Below are positions 6,815 to 13,623 of a DNA stretch of 41,895 nt, one piece after another. Numbering within the stretch: position 1 is the first letter of the stretch; each line of letters begins with the position of its first letter. The notes under the pieces were generated by a model that was not told the origin of the DNA, did no database searches, and was given only the letters and a program-made list of their open reading frames with translations. The position numbers and the translations under genes were made by a program. Origin of the DNA: Candidatus Blackburnbacteria bacterium RIFCSPLOWO2_01_FULL_40_20 (GTDB lineage Bacteria > Patescibacteriota > Microgenomatia > UBA8517 > UBA10165); NCBI GenBank assembly GCA_001816475.1, contig MHCC01000015.1, forward strand, positions 402-42,296, given 5' to 3'.

Positions 6815-7567
6815 ATGCAAGTAACTTTAGAACAATTATTGGAAGCTGGTGCTCATTTTGGGCATCAAACTAGGCGTTGGAACCCTAAAATGGCTCCATA
6901 TATTTACGCGTCCCATAACGGCGTTCATATTTTTGATTTGGCTAAAACTCGAGAATCTCTTCTTGTCGCTTGTGATGCAGTTAAAAAAGTTGTTGCCTCC
7001 GGTGGCGTGGTTTTGTTTGTCGGTACAAAGCGTCAAGCTAAAGACTTTGTAACTGAGGCTGCAAAAGCTGTTGGTATGCCATACGTTACTAATCGCTGGC
7101 TTGGTGGAATGTTGACAAACTTTGAGCAAATTAGAAGGTCTGTTAAGAAGCTTGAGGATTTGCGCAAGGGTATGGCCGCAGGAGAATTCGATTCGCACAC
7201 AAAGAAGGAAAGAATTTTAATTGACAAAGAAATTGCGCGCCTTGAACGGATATTGGGTGGCGTTGAAACGCTTAAAAAACTTCCTGACTTAATGTTTGTT
7301 GTTGATACCCACGAAGAGCGTTTAGCAGTTCATGAGGCAAACATGCTTGGAATTCCAGTTGTTGGAATAGTTGATACAAACGCCGACCCAACAATTATTG
7401 AATATCCAATTCCTGCAAATGACGATGCTGCGCGAAGTGTTGAACTTTTGGTAGAATTTGCTAAAGAGTCGATTGAGGAAGGACAAGGCAGGGGTAGGGA
7501 TAAAGATAAAGAGTCTAAGAAAGATAAAGTCAAAGTTAAAAAATCAAAAATCAAAAATACAATTTAA
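6815..7567 (+). CDS. rpsB: 30S ribosomal protein S2
   Basis: S2 binds the back of the small subunit between head and body and helps recruit S1. The start MQVTLEQLLEAGAHFGHQ, the GVHIFDLAKT segment, NRWLGGMLTNF and the PVVGIVDTNADP segment are all classic S2. The body ends near EFAKESIEEG and is followed by a lysine-rich tail, RDKDKESKKDKVKVKKSK, encoded partly by a GATAAAGATAAAGA microsatellite also seen in glyA and dnaX. It heads the rpsB-tsf-frr cluster and has a clear AAGGAG site, unlike many genes here. Confidence 0.98.
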   Translation: MQVTLEQLLEAGAHFGHQTRRWNPKMAPYIYASHNGVHIFDLAKTRESLLVACDAVKKVVASGGVVLFVGTKRQAKDFVTEAAKAVGMPYVTNRWLGGMLTNFEQIRRSVKKLEDLRKGMAAGEFDSHTKKERILIDKEIARLERILGGVETLKKLPDLMFVVDTHEERLAVHEANMLGIPVVGIVDTNADPTIIEYPIPANDDAARSVELLVEFAKESIEEGQGRGRDKDKESKKDKVKVKKSKIKNTI

Positions 7568-7591
7568 TGTTCAAATATATTTGAAAAATAT

Positions 7592-8035
7592 ATGATAGAT
7601 AAAATTAAAAAACTTCGAGATGAGACTGCAGCTCCGATTCACGACATCAAGCGAGCTTTGGAAGAGGCTGGTGGAGACGAAACAAAGGCAAAAGAGATTT
7701 TGAAAAAGTCTGGATTTGCCCAAGCGGACAAGAAAGCGGCACGAGAGACCAAGGCTGGACGAGTATTCTCATATATTCATCACTCAGGAACTGTTGGTGC
7801 ACAAGTAATAGTTCTTTGCGAAACAGATTTTGTTGCAAGAACTGATGAGTTCCAAAACTTGGGTCGGGAAATTGCAATGCAAGTTGCGTCCATGAATCCC
7901 GAAAGCGTTGAAGAGCTTCTTTCGCAAGACTACATTAGAGAATCTGGAAAAACTATTGAAACTTTAATCAAAGAAGTAATTGCAAAAACAGGTGAGAACA
8001 TGCAGATAAGAGAGTTCAAAAGATTGGAAGTCTGA
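7592..8035 (+). CDS. tsf: Elongation factor Ts, short form
   Basis: EF-Ts recycles EF-Tu-GDP. The N-terminal UBA-like domain (IKKLRDETAAPIHDIKRALEEAGGD) is followed by one core domain with the nucleotide-exchange motif ETDFVART, ending in the usual IREFKRLEV. At 147 aa it is about half the E. coli length, since the second core subdomain and coiled coil are absent; comparable short forms are known from Thermus and organelles. It lies 24 nt after rpsB, in the standard order. The gap contains a perfect palindrome, TTCAAATATATTTGAA (7570-7585), close to the start. Confidence 0.96.
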   Translation: MIDKIKKLRDETAAPIHDIKRALEEAGGDETKAKEILKKSGFAQADKKAARETKAGRVFSYIHHSGTVGAQVIVLCETDFVARTDEFQNLGREIAMQVASMNPESVEELLSQDYIRESGKTIETLIKEVIAKTGENMQIREFKRLEV

Positions 8036-8049
8036 TATACTGAAGTTGT

Positions 8050-8604
8050 ATGGATGAAACGCAAGTTAAAGATCGGATGGAACAAGTCTTGGAATTATTC
8101 CGAGCGGATATAGGATCAATAAGAACGGGACGTGCAACTCCTTCACTGGTCGAAGATATAATTATTGATGCATATGGCGGAACTTCCAAGCTTAGGGTGG
8201 TTGAGCTTGCTTCAATCACAGTTCCAGATCCTCAAACAGTACTTATAACCCCTTGGGATAAATCTGTTGTCGGCGAAATAAGAAAAGGTATTGAGAGGGC
8301 AAACATAGGCATAAATCCGGTAATCACAAGCGACGCAATTAGGATAAGTTTGTCACCTATGACTTCGGAAGATCGGGAAAAATACGTTAAACTATTACAC
8401 CAAAAACTTGAGGGGAGCCGCGTTATGGTAAGACAAGCCAGGCAAGACGGGATGCATGATATTAGAAAAGCCGCTGATTCAAACGATATAACAGAAGACC
8501 AACAGGTTTTACAAGAAAAAAAGCTTCAGGAGACGACGGACAAATACATTGAAAGAATAGAAGAATTAGGGAAAGCTAAGGAAAAGGAGCTAAGAACCCT
8601 TTAA
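8050..8604 (+). CDS. frr: Ribosome recycling factor
   Basis: RRF splits post-termination ribosomes together with EF-G. The 184-aa length matches the family. Signatures include the N-terminal helix with SIRTGRATPSLVEDI, then IDAYGG and the segment ending in PPLTSEDR-like SPMTSEDREKYVKLL, and the C-terminal helix. TATACT (8036-8041) overlaps the tsf stop and lies 8 nt before the ATG, so frr may have its own leaderless transcript besides readthrough from rpsB-tsf. The pyrH gene that usually lies between tsf and frr is missing. Confidence 0.97.
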   Translation: MDETQVKDRMEQVLELFRADIGSIRTGRATPSLVEDIIIDAYGGTSKLRVVELASITVPDPQTVLITPWDKSVVGEIRKGIERANIGINPVITSDAIRISLSPMTSEDREKYVKLLHQKLEGSRVMVRQARQDGMHDIRKAADSNDITEDQQVLQEKKLQETTDKYIERIEELGKAKEKELRTL

Positions 8605-8650
8605 AAATTTTCAATTTACAATTTTCAAATTGAAAATTCATTAAAAACTT
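8605..8650. repeat. AT-rich inverted-repeat patch after frr
   Basis: The gap contains AATTTTCAATTTACAATTTTC followed by CAAATTGAAAATTC-like sequence, an imperfect palindrome. Similar TTTCAATTT/AAATTGAAA patches occur before dnaX (17890-17915), before recR (21024-21170) and near 30195. The origin of this intergenic family is unclear. Confidence 0.55.
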
Positions 8651-8690
8651 ATAATCTCAAACTAAAAATTAGTATTATCCCTCAGTTTTT

Positions 8691-9770
8691 ATGACATTAC
8701 TTATCTTTATCATAGTTCTATCAATATTGGTTTTTGTCCACGAGCTTGGACATTTTCTAGCTGCTCGTAGAGCAGGAATTAGAGTTGACGAATTTGGTTT
8801 TGGATTTCCGCCAAGAGTTTGGGGAAAGAAGATCGGCGAGACGATATATTCCATCAACGCACTTCCTGTGGGCGGGTTTGTTCGGTTACATGGTGAGGAC
8901 GAGGCAGTCGCGGAAGATAAAGAACGAGCCTACTTTTTTCAAGGAAAATTTACCCGTTTTTTGGTAGTTGTTGCAGGTGTTTTAATGAATTTTCTACTGA
9001 GCATTTTGGCCTTCAGTATTATTTCTTGGCACTCAGGTGTTCCGCAAGAAACTGGAAGAGTAAAAGTGAATGCTGTTGCTACTGGGTCTCCTGCGGAAGC
9101 GGCTGATATTCAAAATGGTGACGTCATTGTAGCAGTTGACGGTAAGCAAGTTGTAAACTCTGATGAATTTATTCAAGAGGTGGGGACAAAAAGGGGTAAA
9201 GAAGTTGAGCTAACTCTGCTTAAAAGTAACCAGGAAACACAGAAAGTTTCTACTGTTCCAAGAGAAAATCCGCCCGTTGGCGAAGGGGCACTAGGGGTTA
9301 CTTTCTCAAGTAAAGAGTTTGTTAAACCTCCGCTTTACAAAAGGCCATTTGTTTCTATACGTGAAGGTGTGAAAGAAGCAGTTTTTTGGGTGCAAACGAC
9401 TGTGGGAGGACTTGCAACTGTTGTAAGCCAGGTGATTCAAGGACAAAAACCTGAAGGGATTGCGGGGCCAATTGGAATTTTCCAAATCACAGGATCTGTT
9501 GCAAAAGAAGGGCTTTTGCCACTTATTTCCCTAATCGGTATTTTGTCGGTCAATTTGGCAGTATTAAACATTTTGCCAATCCCCGCATTGGACGGCGGAA
9601 GGCTACTTTTTATCATTGTTGAAGCGTTTTTTGGAAGAAAAGTGCTTCCCGTATTTGAAAAAGCAGCACATGCTGTTGGGATGATTTTGTTACTGTTGCT
9701 TTTAATCCTCGTAACTTTGCAAGATTTAAGCCGGATTCTCGGCGGCTTCAAACTCCCAGGACTTGAGTAG
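8691..9770 (+). CDS. rseP: RseP-type site-2 zinc metalloprotease
   Basis: M50-family intramembrane protease that cleaves transmembrane substrates such as anti-sigma factors or signal-peptide remnants. The first membrane segment carries FVHELGHFLAA (HExxH at residues 17-21). One PDZ domain follows around residues 115-200 (GSPAEAADIQNGDVIVAVDG), then a membrane region with GPIGIFQITG and the second active-site motif NILPIPALDGGRL, then a hydrophobic C-terminus. The 359-aa length fits a single-PDZ member. It keeps its usual place downstream of frr although uppS, cdsA and dxr are absent. The start ATG is supported by the family's N-terminal membrane segment. Confidence 0.95.
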   Translation: MTLLIFIIVLSILVFVHELGHFLAARRAGIRVDEFGFGFPPRVWGKKIGETIYSINALPVGGFVRLHGEDEAVAEDKERAYFFQGKFTRFLVVVAGVLMNFLLSILAFSIISWHSGVPQETGRVKVNAVATGSPAEAADIQNGDVIVAVDGKQVVNSDEFIQEVGTKRGKEVELTLLKSNQETQKVSTVPRENPPVGEGALGVTFSSKEFVKPPLYKRPFVSIREGVKEAVFWVQTTVGGLATVVSQVIQGQKPEGIAGPIGIFQITGSVAKEGLLPLISLIGILSVNLAVLNILPIPALDGGRLLFIIVEAFFGRKVLPVFEKAAHAVGMILLLLLLILVTLQDLSRILGGFKLPGLE

Positions 9771-9840
9771 CAACTCTTATCAGGCTTGTTAACCTTCGAA
9801 CTTTCTTTGTACACAAAAGTACATTAAACTTACTCTCACA

Positions 9841-9876
9841 TTGACAGTCAATTCCGCACGTGCTGTAATGGACTGC
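9841..9876 (+). promoter_or_regulatory. Promoter embedded in a long dyad ahead of the PaaX-like gene
   Basis: TTGACA (9841-9846), 17 bp, TGTAAT (9864-9869), then 7 nt to ATG 9877. The same bases form the dyad ACAGTC-N6-GCACGTGC-N7-GACTG (9844-9875). A matching dyad in inverted orientation lies at 10676-10707, downstream of the gene. It is the likely operator of the adjacent regulator. Confidence 0.7.
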
Positions 9877-10656
9877 ATGTCTTCTTCAAAGGTGTTTAAG
9901 GTTACCGAAGGTTTTGTTTCTACTTTTACTGACTTGACACTCCTTTTAATCTACTACGGATTTGAATCTTACCAAGCAAGGAACATGAAGGGTGCGGAAA
10001 AAGCTGCCGAAAACGCTTGGAATGAGTTATCTGAGGTAAACTACGAAAGTATTAAACGAGCATTACGCCAGCTTCGGCGAAAAGGTTTGATCGAAACTGC
10101 CAAAAACTCCCTTTTAGAACCAACAAGGATAACAAAGGAAGGCGTAGAGAAGATACGATCTATGATGCCCATATATAGGAAGTCGCGCACTTGGGACGGT
10201 AAATTCTATCTTGTTACATATGACATTCCAACAAAGCGAAACAGAGATAGAGATAAACTAAGAGAATACCTAAAGAAGATCGGGTGTGGTCTATTACAAG
10301 AGAGTCTGTGGATTACTCCTTATAATCCAACTCAAATTATTCGGGAGTATATTAAAGAAAGGGGTTTGCAAGGTATGGTTTTAGTTTCCCAACTTGGAAA
10401 AGATGGTTCAGTAGGTGAAATGGACGTAAATGAACTGATAGATAGAGTTTATAAATTATCTAATTTGAATAGTCGATATGAAGATTTTATTGAGAAAGCG
10501 TTAAAAGGATATTGTTTAACATCTCAATTAAAATTTTTGTATTTATCGATCTTGGAAGACGATCCACAATTGCCTTTCCAAATATTGCCTGAATGGTGGT
10601 TGGGAGATAAGGCCCAGGAAGCATTTTTCAATATTAAAGATAAGATGGAGTGTTGA
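9877..10656 (+). CDS. PaaX-like transcriptional regulator with Cas2-like domain
   Basis: The start at ATG 9877 (259 aa) is preferred over the track TTG at 9841, which is part of the -35 box. An N-terminal winged helix (about residues 1-95, with NYESIKRALRQLRRKGLIE and TRITKEGVEKI) is followed by a ferredoxin-like segment KFYLVTYDIPTKRNRDRDKLREY...GCGLLQESLWITPY, the Cas2-like middle domain of PaaX-family regulators. A C-terminal helical region follows. PaaX in E. coli represses phenylacetate genes; nothing here suggests that substrate. It interrupts the rseP-proS interval and lies between two copies of an unusual dyad. Such genes are easily mislabelled as Cas2; no CRISPR array or other cas gene is present. 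Confidence 0.8.
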   Translation: MSSSKVFKVTEGFVSTFTDLTLLLIYYGFESYQARNMKGAEKAAENAWNELSEVNYESIKRALRQLRRKGLIETAKNSLLEPTRITKEGVEKIRSMMPIYRKSRTWDGKFYLVTYDIPTKRNRDRDKLREYLKKIGCGLLQESLWITPYNPTQIIREYIKERGLQGMVLVSQLGKDGSVGEMDVNELIDRVYKLSNLNSRYEDFIEKALKGYCLTSQLKFLYLSILEDDPQLPFQILPEWWLGDKAQEAFFNIKDKMEC

Positions 10657-10675
10657 TAAAGTAGGGGTAAACTTT

Positions 10676-10712
10676 ACAGTCGTTAACGCACGTGCAGAAT
10701 TGACTGTATACT
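10676..10712 (+). promoter_or_regulatory. Second 32-bp dyad overlapping the proS-operon promoter
   Basis: A symmetrical site, ACAGTC-N6-GCACGTGC-N6-GACTGT (10676-10707). Its right half GAATTGACTGT is the exact complement of the left half of the site at 9844. TTAACG (10683-10688), 18 bp, TATACT (10707-10712) overlaps it, so a bound protein would affect transcription of the T-box leader. The two sites could instead be the ends of a mobile unit enclosing the regulator gene. Confidence 0.65.
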
Positions 10713-10718
10713 ACATTG

Positions 10719-10881
10719 TTTGACAGAAAATACTGCTCATGATAATATTTAATCAAAATGGTCCATTGGGCCAGTTAGCAAGGTTATATTAGCGACAAAA
10801 TGACAAAGCAAGGTGGTACGCGAGAAAACCTCGCCCTTGCATATTAGTCTTTTTGACTAGTGTGTAAAGGCGAGGTTTTTT
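10719..10881 (+). promoter_or_regulatory. T-box-like leader (antiterminator/terminator pair), probably proline-specific
   Basis: The T-box core is clear. GCAAGG (10808-10813) pairs with CCTTGC (10835-10840) as helix A2; the bulge TGGTAC (10814-10819) follows; GCGAG (10820-10824) pairs with CTCGC (10830-10834) as helix A1. The competing terminator is AAAACCTCGCC... pairing with GGCGAGG (10869-10875), a hairpin of about 21 bp, followed by six Ts. The bulge UGGU would pair with a tRNA ending ACCA. A short Stem-I-like hairpin (ACTGCTCA 10732-10739 with TGGGCCAGT 10767-10775) carries CCA (10763-10765), a proline codon, on its 3' side. The core differs from the usual GGTGGNACCGCG by one missing C, and Stem I is much shorter than usual. 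The next intact gene is proS. Confidence 0.8.
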
Positions 10882-10914
10882 AATGGTAAACTTAGGGCCA
10901 ACCAGAAGAAATAT

Positions 10915-11240
10915 ATGATTAAACAACAAGTTACATTTGAAGATTTTGAGAAAGTTGATATTGGAGTTGGAAAAATTATTAAAGTTGAGGATTTTTCAGA
11001 GGCTCGCAAACCTGCGTATAAATTGCTAATCGATTTATGTCCTGAGATTGGAACAAAGCAATCGAGCGCTCAAATTGTCAAAAACCAAACATCTGTGTGG
11101 TTAACTTTGCACCAAAACAAATTAGCCCATTTACTTCTGAAGTTTTAACTTTGGGATCGGATGATGGAAGCAACGAGGATAGCCGATGGGTAGTACTGAC
11201 AACTTTGAAAGAAGTGCCTTTGGGGAGTATAGTAAAGTGA
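10915..11240 (+). pseudogene. csaA: Frameshifted CsaA-like tRNA-binding protein
   Basis: The first 60 or so residues ([17 protein letters not shown]...[14 protein letters not shown]) closely follow CsaA, a small OB-fold tRNA-binding/chaperone protein of about 110 aa. The open frame then goes out of register and stops at 11148. In another frame the sequence resumes as [20 protein letters not shown] and runs to VPLGSIVK, ending at TGA 11238-11240. Residues normally between the two parts (a LIGKQV-like stretch) are missing, so this looks like a short out-of-frame deletion rather than a single-base error. It lies between the T-box and proS and ends 1 nt before the proS ATG. A sequencing or assembly error cannot be excluded. 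Confidence 0.85.
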
Positions 11241-11241
11241 C

Positions 11242-12669
11242 ATGAATTTTGAAAAAAGAGAAATTACTAAAAAGTCTGAAAATATCTCGCAGTGGTACAA
11301 CGATATTGTGCTAAAGGCTGAGCTTGCTGATTATGGTCCTGCAAAAGGGACTATGATTTTGCGTCCCTACGGATATGCAATATGGGAAGCAGTTATTGAT
11401 GGACTTGATCCCAAATTTAAAGAGGATGGAGTTGAGAACGCATACTTTCCAATGTTTATTCCTTCCAAACTTTTGCAAAAAGAAAAAGAGCACGTTGAAG
11501 GTTTTTCTCCTGAACTTGCTATTGTAACTATTGGAGGTGGGGAAAAACTAGCAGAGCCTCTGGTCATTCGGCCTACTTCAGAGACGATAATGTATGAGGC
11601 TTACTCCCGCTGGATTCATTCATATCGCGATCTTCCTCTAAAAATTAACCAATGGAATAGTGTGGTTCGTTGGGAGAAGAGGACGTATCTTTTCATGAGA
11701 ACATCTGAGTTTTTGTGGCAAGAAGGACATACTGCTCATGCAACTGAAAAAGAAGCAGACGAAATGGCGCGAAAAGGACTTGGATGGTATAAAGATTTCT
11801 ACCAAGAAAACTTTGCGATTTATGCTTTGGTTGGTGTCAAAAGTAACGCAGAGAAATTTGCTGGAGCGCAAAAAACTTATACTGTAGAACTTTTGATGCC
11901 TGATGGACGCGCGCTTCAGGCTGCAACATCACACAATTTGGGCGATAATTTTTCAAAAGCATTTGATATTAAATTTCAAGATGAAAAAGGTGAGAGCAAA
12001 TATGTTTTTCAAACGTCATGGGGTTTTTCCTGGAGGTCGTTGGGGGGACTTGTTCTTGTGCATGGGGACGATAATGGCTTAGTTCTACCTCCAAAAGTTG
12101 CACCTATCCAAGTTGTCATTATCCCAGTTTCTCCAAAGGAGCCCAACGGAATTAAAGATTATACGACTGAAATTACAATCAAGCTGAAAGGCTTAAAAAT
12201 AAAAGTTGACGATTCTCAAAACACAGTTGGTTGGAAGTTTAATCAGTGGGAACTTAAAGGAGTTCCTTTGAGAGTTGAAGTGGGCATCCGAGAACAGGAA
12301 AAGAGGGAAGTAACACTTGCAAGGCGCGATACAGGTGAAAAAATTACAGTATTTTTGGGTGACTTGAAAACAAAAGTTGATGAAGTTTTGGAGAGTATTC
12401 AACAAGGTCTACTCGAGAGGTCCGAAAAATTTGTTAAAGAAAATACCCGAATGGCCGAAAATTATGATGAATTTAAGCAAATCATGAACACAACACGCGG
12501 CTTTGTTTTGGCTTTTTGGTGTGAAGGTGCTGAGTGCGAGAAGAAAATAAAAGAAGAAACTAAAGCGTCAACTCGGTTTGTTCCACTGGACGCAAAAGAA
12601 GAAGACGGGAAGTGCATTTATTGTGGAAAACCTGCAAAGCACCGTTGGCTTTTTGCCCAATCTTATTAG
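11242..12669 (+). CDS. proS: Prolyl-tRNA synthetase, archaeal/eukaryote-like type
   Basis: Class II enzyme that charges tRNA-Pro in the cytosol. The 475-aa protein lacks the inserted editing domain of typical bacterial ProRS and has the archaeal-type layout also found in Thermus. Visible motifs are motif 1 around LRPYGYAIWEAV, motif 2 VVRWEKRTYLFMRTSEFLWQEGHTAH, motif 3 around GLVLVHGDDNGLVLPP, an anticodon-binding domain starting near PIQVVIIPV, and a C-terminal zinc domain with CEGAEC and CIYCGKPA. It follows the frameshifted csaA by one base and should be read from the T-box-controlled transcript. Confidence 0.97.
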   Translation: MNFEKREITKKSENISQWYNDIVLKAELADYGPAKGTMILRPYGYAIWEAVIDGLDPKFKEDGVENAYFPMFIPSKLLQKEKEHVEGFSPELAIVTIGGGEKLAEPLVIRPTSETIMYEAYSRWIHSYRDLPLKINQWNSVVRWEKRTYLFMRTSEFLWQEGHTAHATEKEADEMARKGLGWYKDFYQENFAIYALVGVKSNAEKFAGAQKTYTVELLMPDGRALQAATSHNLGDNFSKAFDIKFQDEKGESKYVFQTSWGFSWRSLGGLVLVHGDDNGLVLPPKVAPIQVVIIPVSPKEPNGIKDYTTEITIKLKGLKIKVDDSQNTVGWKFNQWELKGVPLRVEVGIREQEKREVTLARRDTGEKITVFLGDLKTKVDEVLESIQQGLLERSEKFVKENTRMAENYDEFKQIMNTTRGFVLAFWCEGAECEKKIKEETKASTRFVPLDAKEEDGKCIYCGKPAKHRWLFAQSY

Positions 12670-12674
12670 CTTCA

Positions 12675-12711
12675 TTGAATTTAGCACGACTTCGCGCTAC
12701 AATTTGTGCTT
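12675..12711 (+). promoter_or_regulatory. Promoter of the 12712 gene
   Basis: TTGAAT (12675-12680), 17 bp, TACAAT (12698-12703), then 8 nt to the ATG. It supports the inward shift of the start from GTG 12706 to ATG 12712. Confidence 0.65.
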
Positions 12712-13623
12712 ATGGCGCAGGAACGCGAAAAACCCAGAGTAGCTGAAAGCATATCCGAGTTGTCTCAAAGGATTGGAATTTCAGTAGAACAAAAAACCCA
12801 GGAAAGGTTAAATGAGGTACTGGCTTCGTGGGTGGATGCACGTTCGGCGTGGGAAGGTTTGGAATCTTTTATTAAAGAGCTTGAGGCAATTTCAAAACAA
12901 AAATTAGTTCAAGTTTTGGAAGCTCGAGAAGTTGTAGTTCAAACAGAAGCCAGGCTTACAGTAACCAGAGCATTGTTGTCTCGGCGACAAGACGACATTT
13001 TTCCAGAAAGAGAAGAAATAATAAAAGGTAGGATTAGAGTGTTGTTGTCGGATGCAAAATTGCCATTCTACACCCGACCTTTTAAAGGCTTAATCTATCA
13101 CTTTGTCGGTGAGCCTGCCAAACTTCACCCTGCACTTAAATCCCACATGGATGCAGTCATTGAAGCTGATAAAAGAGTGGGGGTTGCTGCAAAGGGTTAC
13201 GAGGAGCACTCAGACAGAATTGTTGAAGGAAAAGTCGAGCTTCGGGAGCTTGATGAAAAAGTTGATCGGGCAAGAAAACAAGTTGTTAAATATGTAGTGA
13301 CATTGCGTCCAGACAAACAACAGGCCATGATGTTGATTAACGAGTTTCCACAAGAACAGGACATTATTATAAACGCATATGTTGAGCAAAATGCTTTTTC
13401 TCGTTTGGAACTTGCAAATCTTGATGAATTTTTAGGATCAACTGCTGCAATCAAGTGGCACACATTAAGCCCAGAACAACAAGTAAGTTGGAGAAATAAA
13501 AAATGTCCTTGGGCAAGAGAGGGAAGGGTTCCAACTGCACAAGAAATGAAAGCTTCAGATGATTTGATTAGGCTTTGGAAACAGTTTGTAAGGCGAAAAC
13601 TCCTGGAAGAAATCAGTTCTTGA
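12712..13623 (+). CDS. Coiled-coil-rich protein, unknown function
   Basis: A soluble 303-aa protein, largely helical and rich in Glu, Lys, Arg and Ala, with probable coiled-coil segments near residues 25-100 and 140-190. It has no signal peptide or membrane segment. I recognise no domain. The start at ATG 12712 is preferred to the track GTG because of the promoter 8 nt upstream. The 3' end overlaps the convergent 13613-14953 gene by 11 bp. Confidence 0.75.
   Translation: MAQEREKPRVAESISELSQRIGISVEQKTQERLNEVLASWVDARSAWEGLESFIKELEAISKQKLVQVLEAREVVVQTEARLTVTRALLSRRQDDIFPEREEIIKGRIRVLLSDAKLPFYTRPFKGLIYHFVGEPAKLHPALKSHMDAVIEADKRVGVAAKGYEEHSDRIVEGKVELRELDEKVDRARKQVVKYVVTLRPDKQQAMMLINEFPQEQDIIINAYVEQNAFSRLELANLDEFLGSTAAIKWHTLSPEQQVSWRNKKCPWAREGRVPTAQEMKASDDLIRLWKQFVRRKLLEEISS

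Noticed and set aside
9877-10656. Cas2 nuclease of a CRISPR system
   Set aside because: An N-terminal winged helix and extra C-terminal domain make it PaaX-like; no array and no cas1 or effector gene is in the window.
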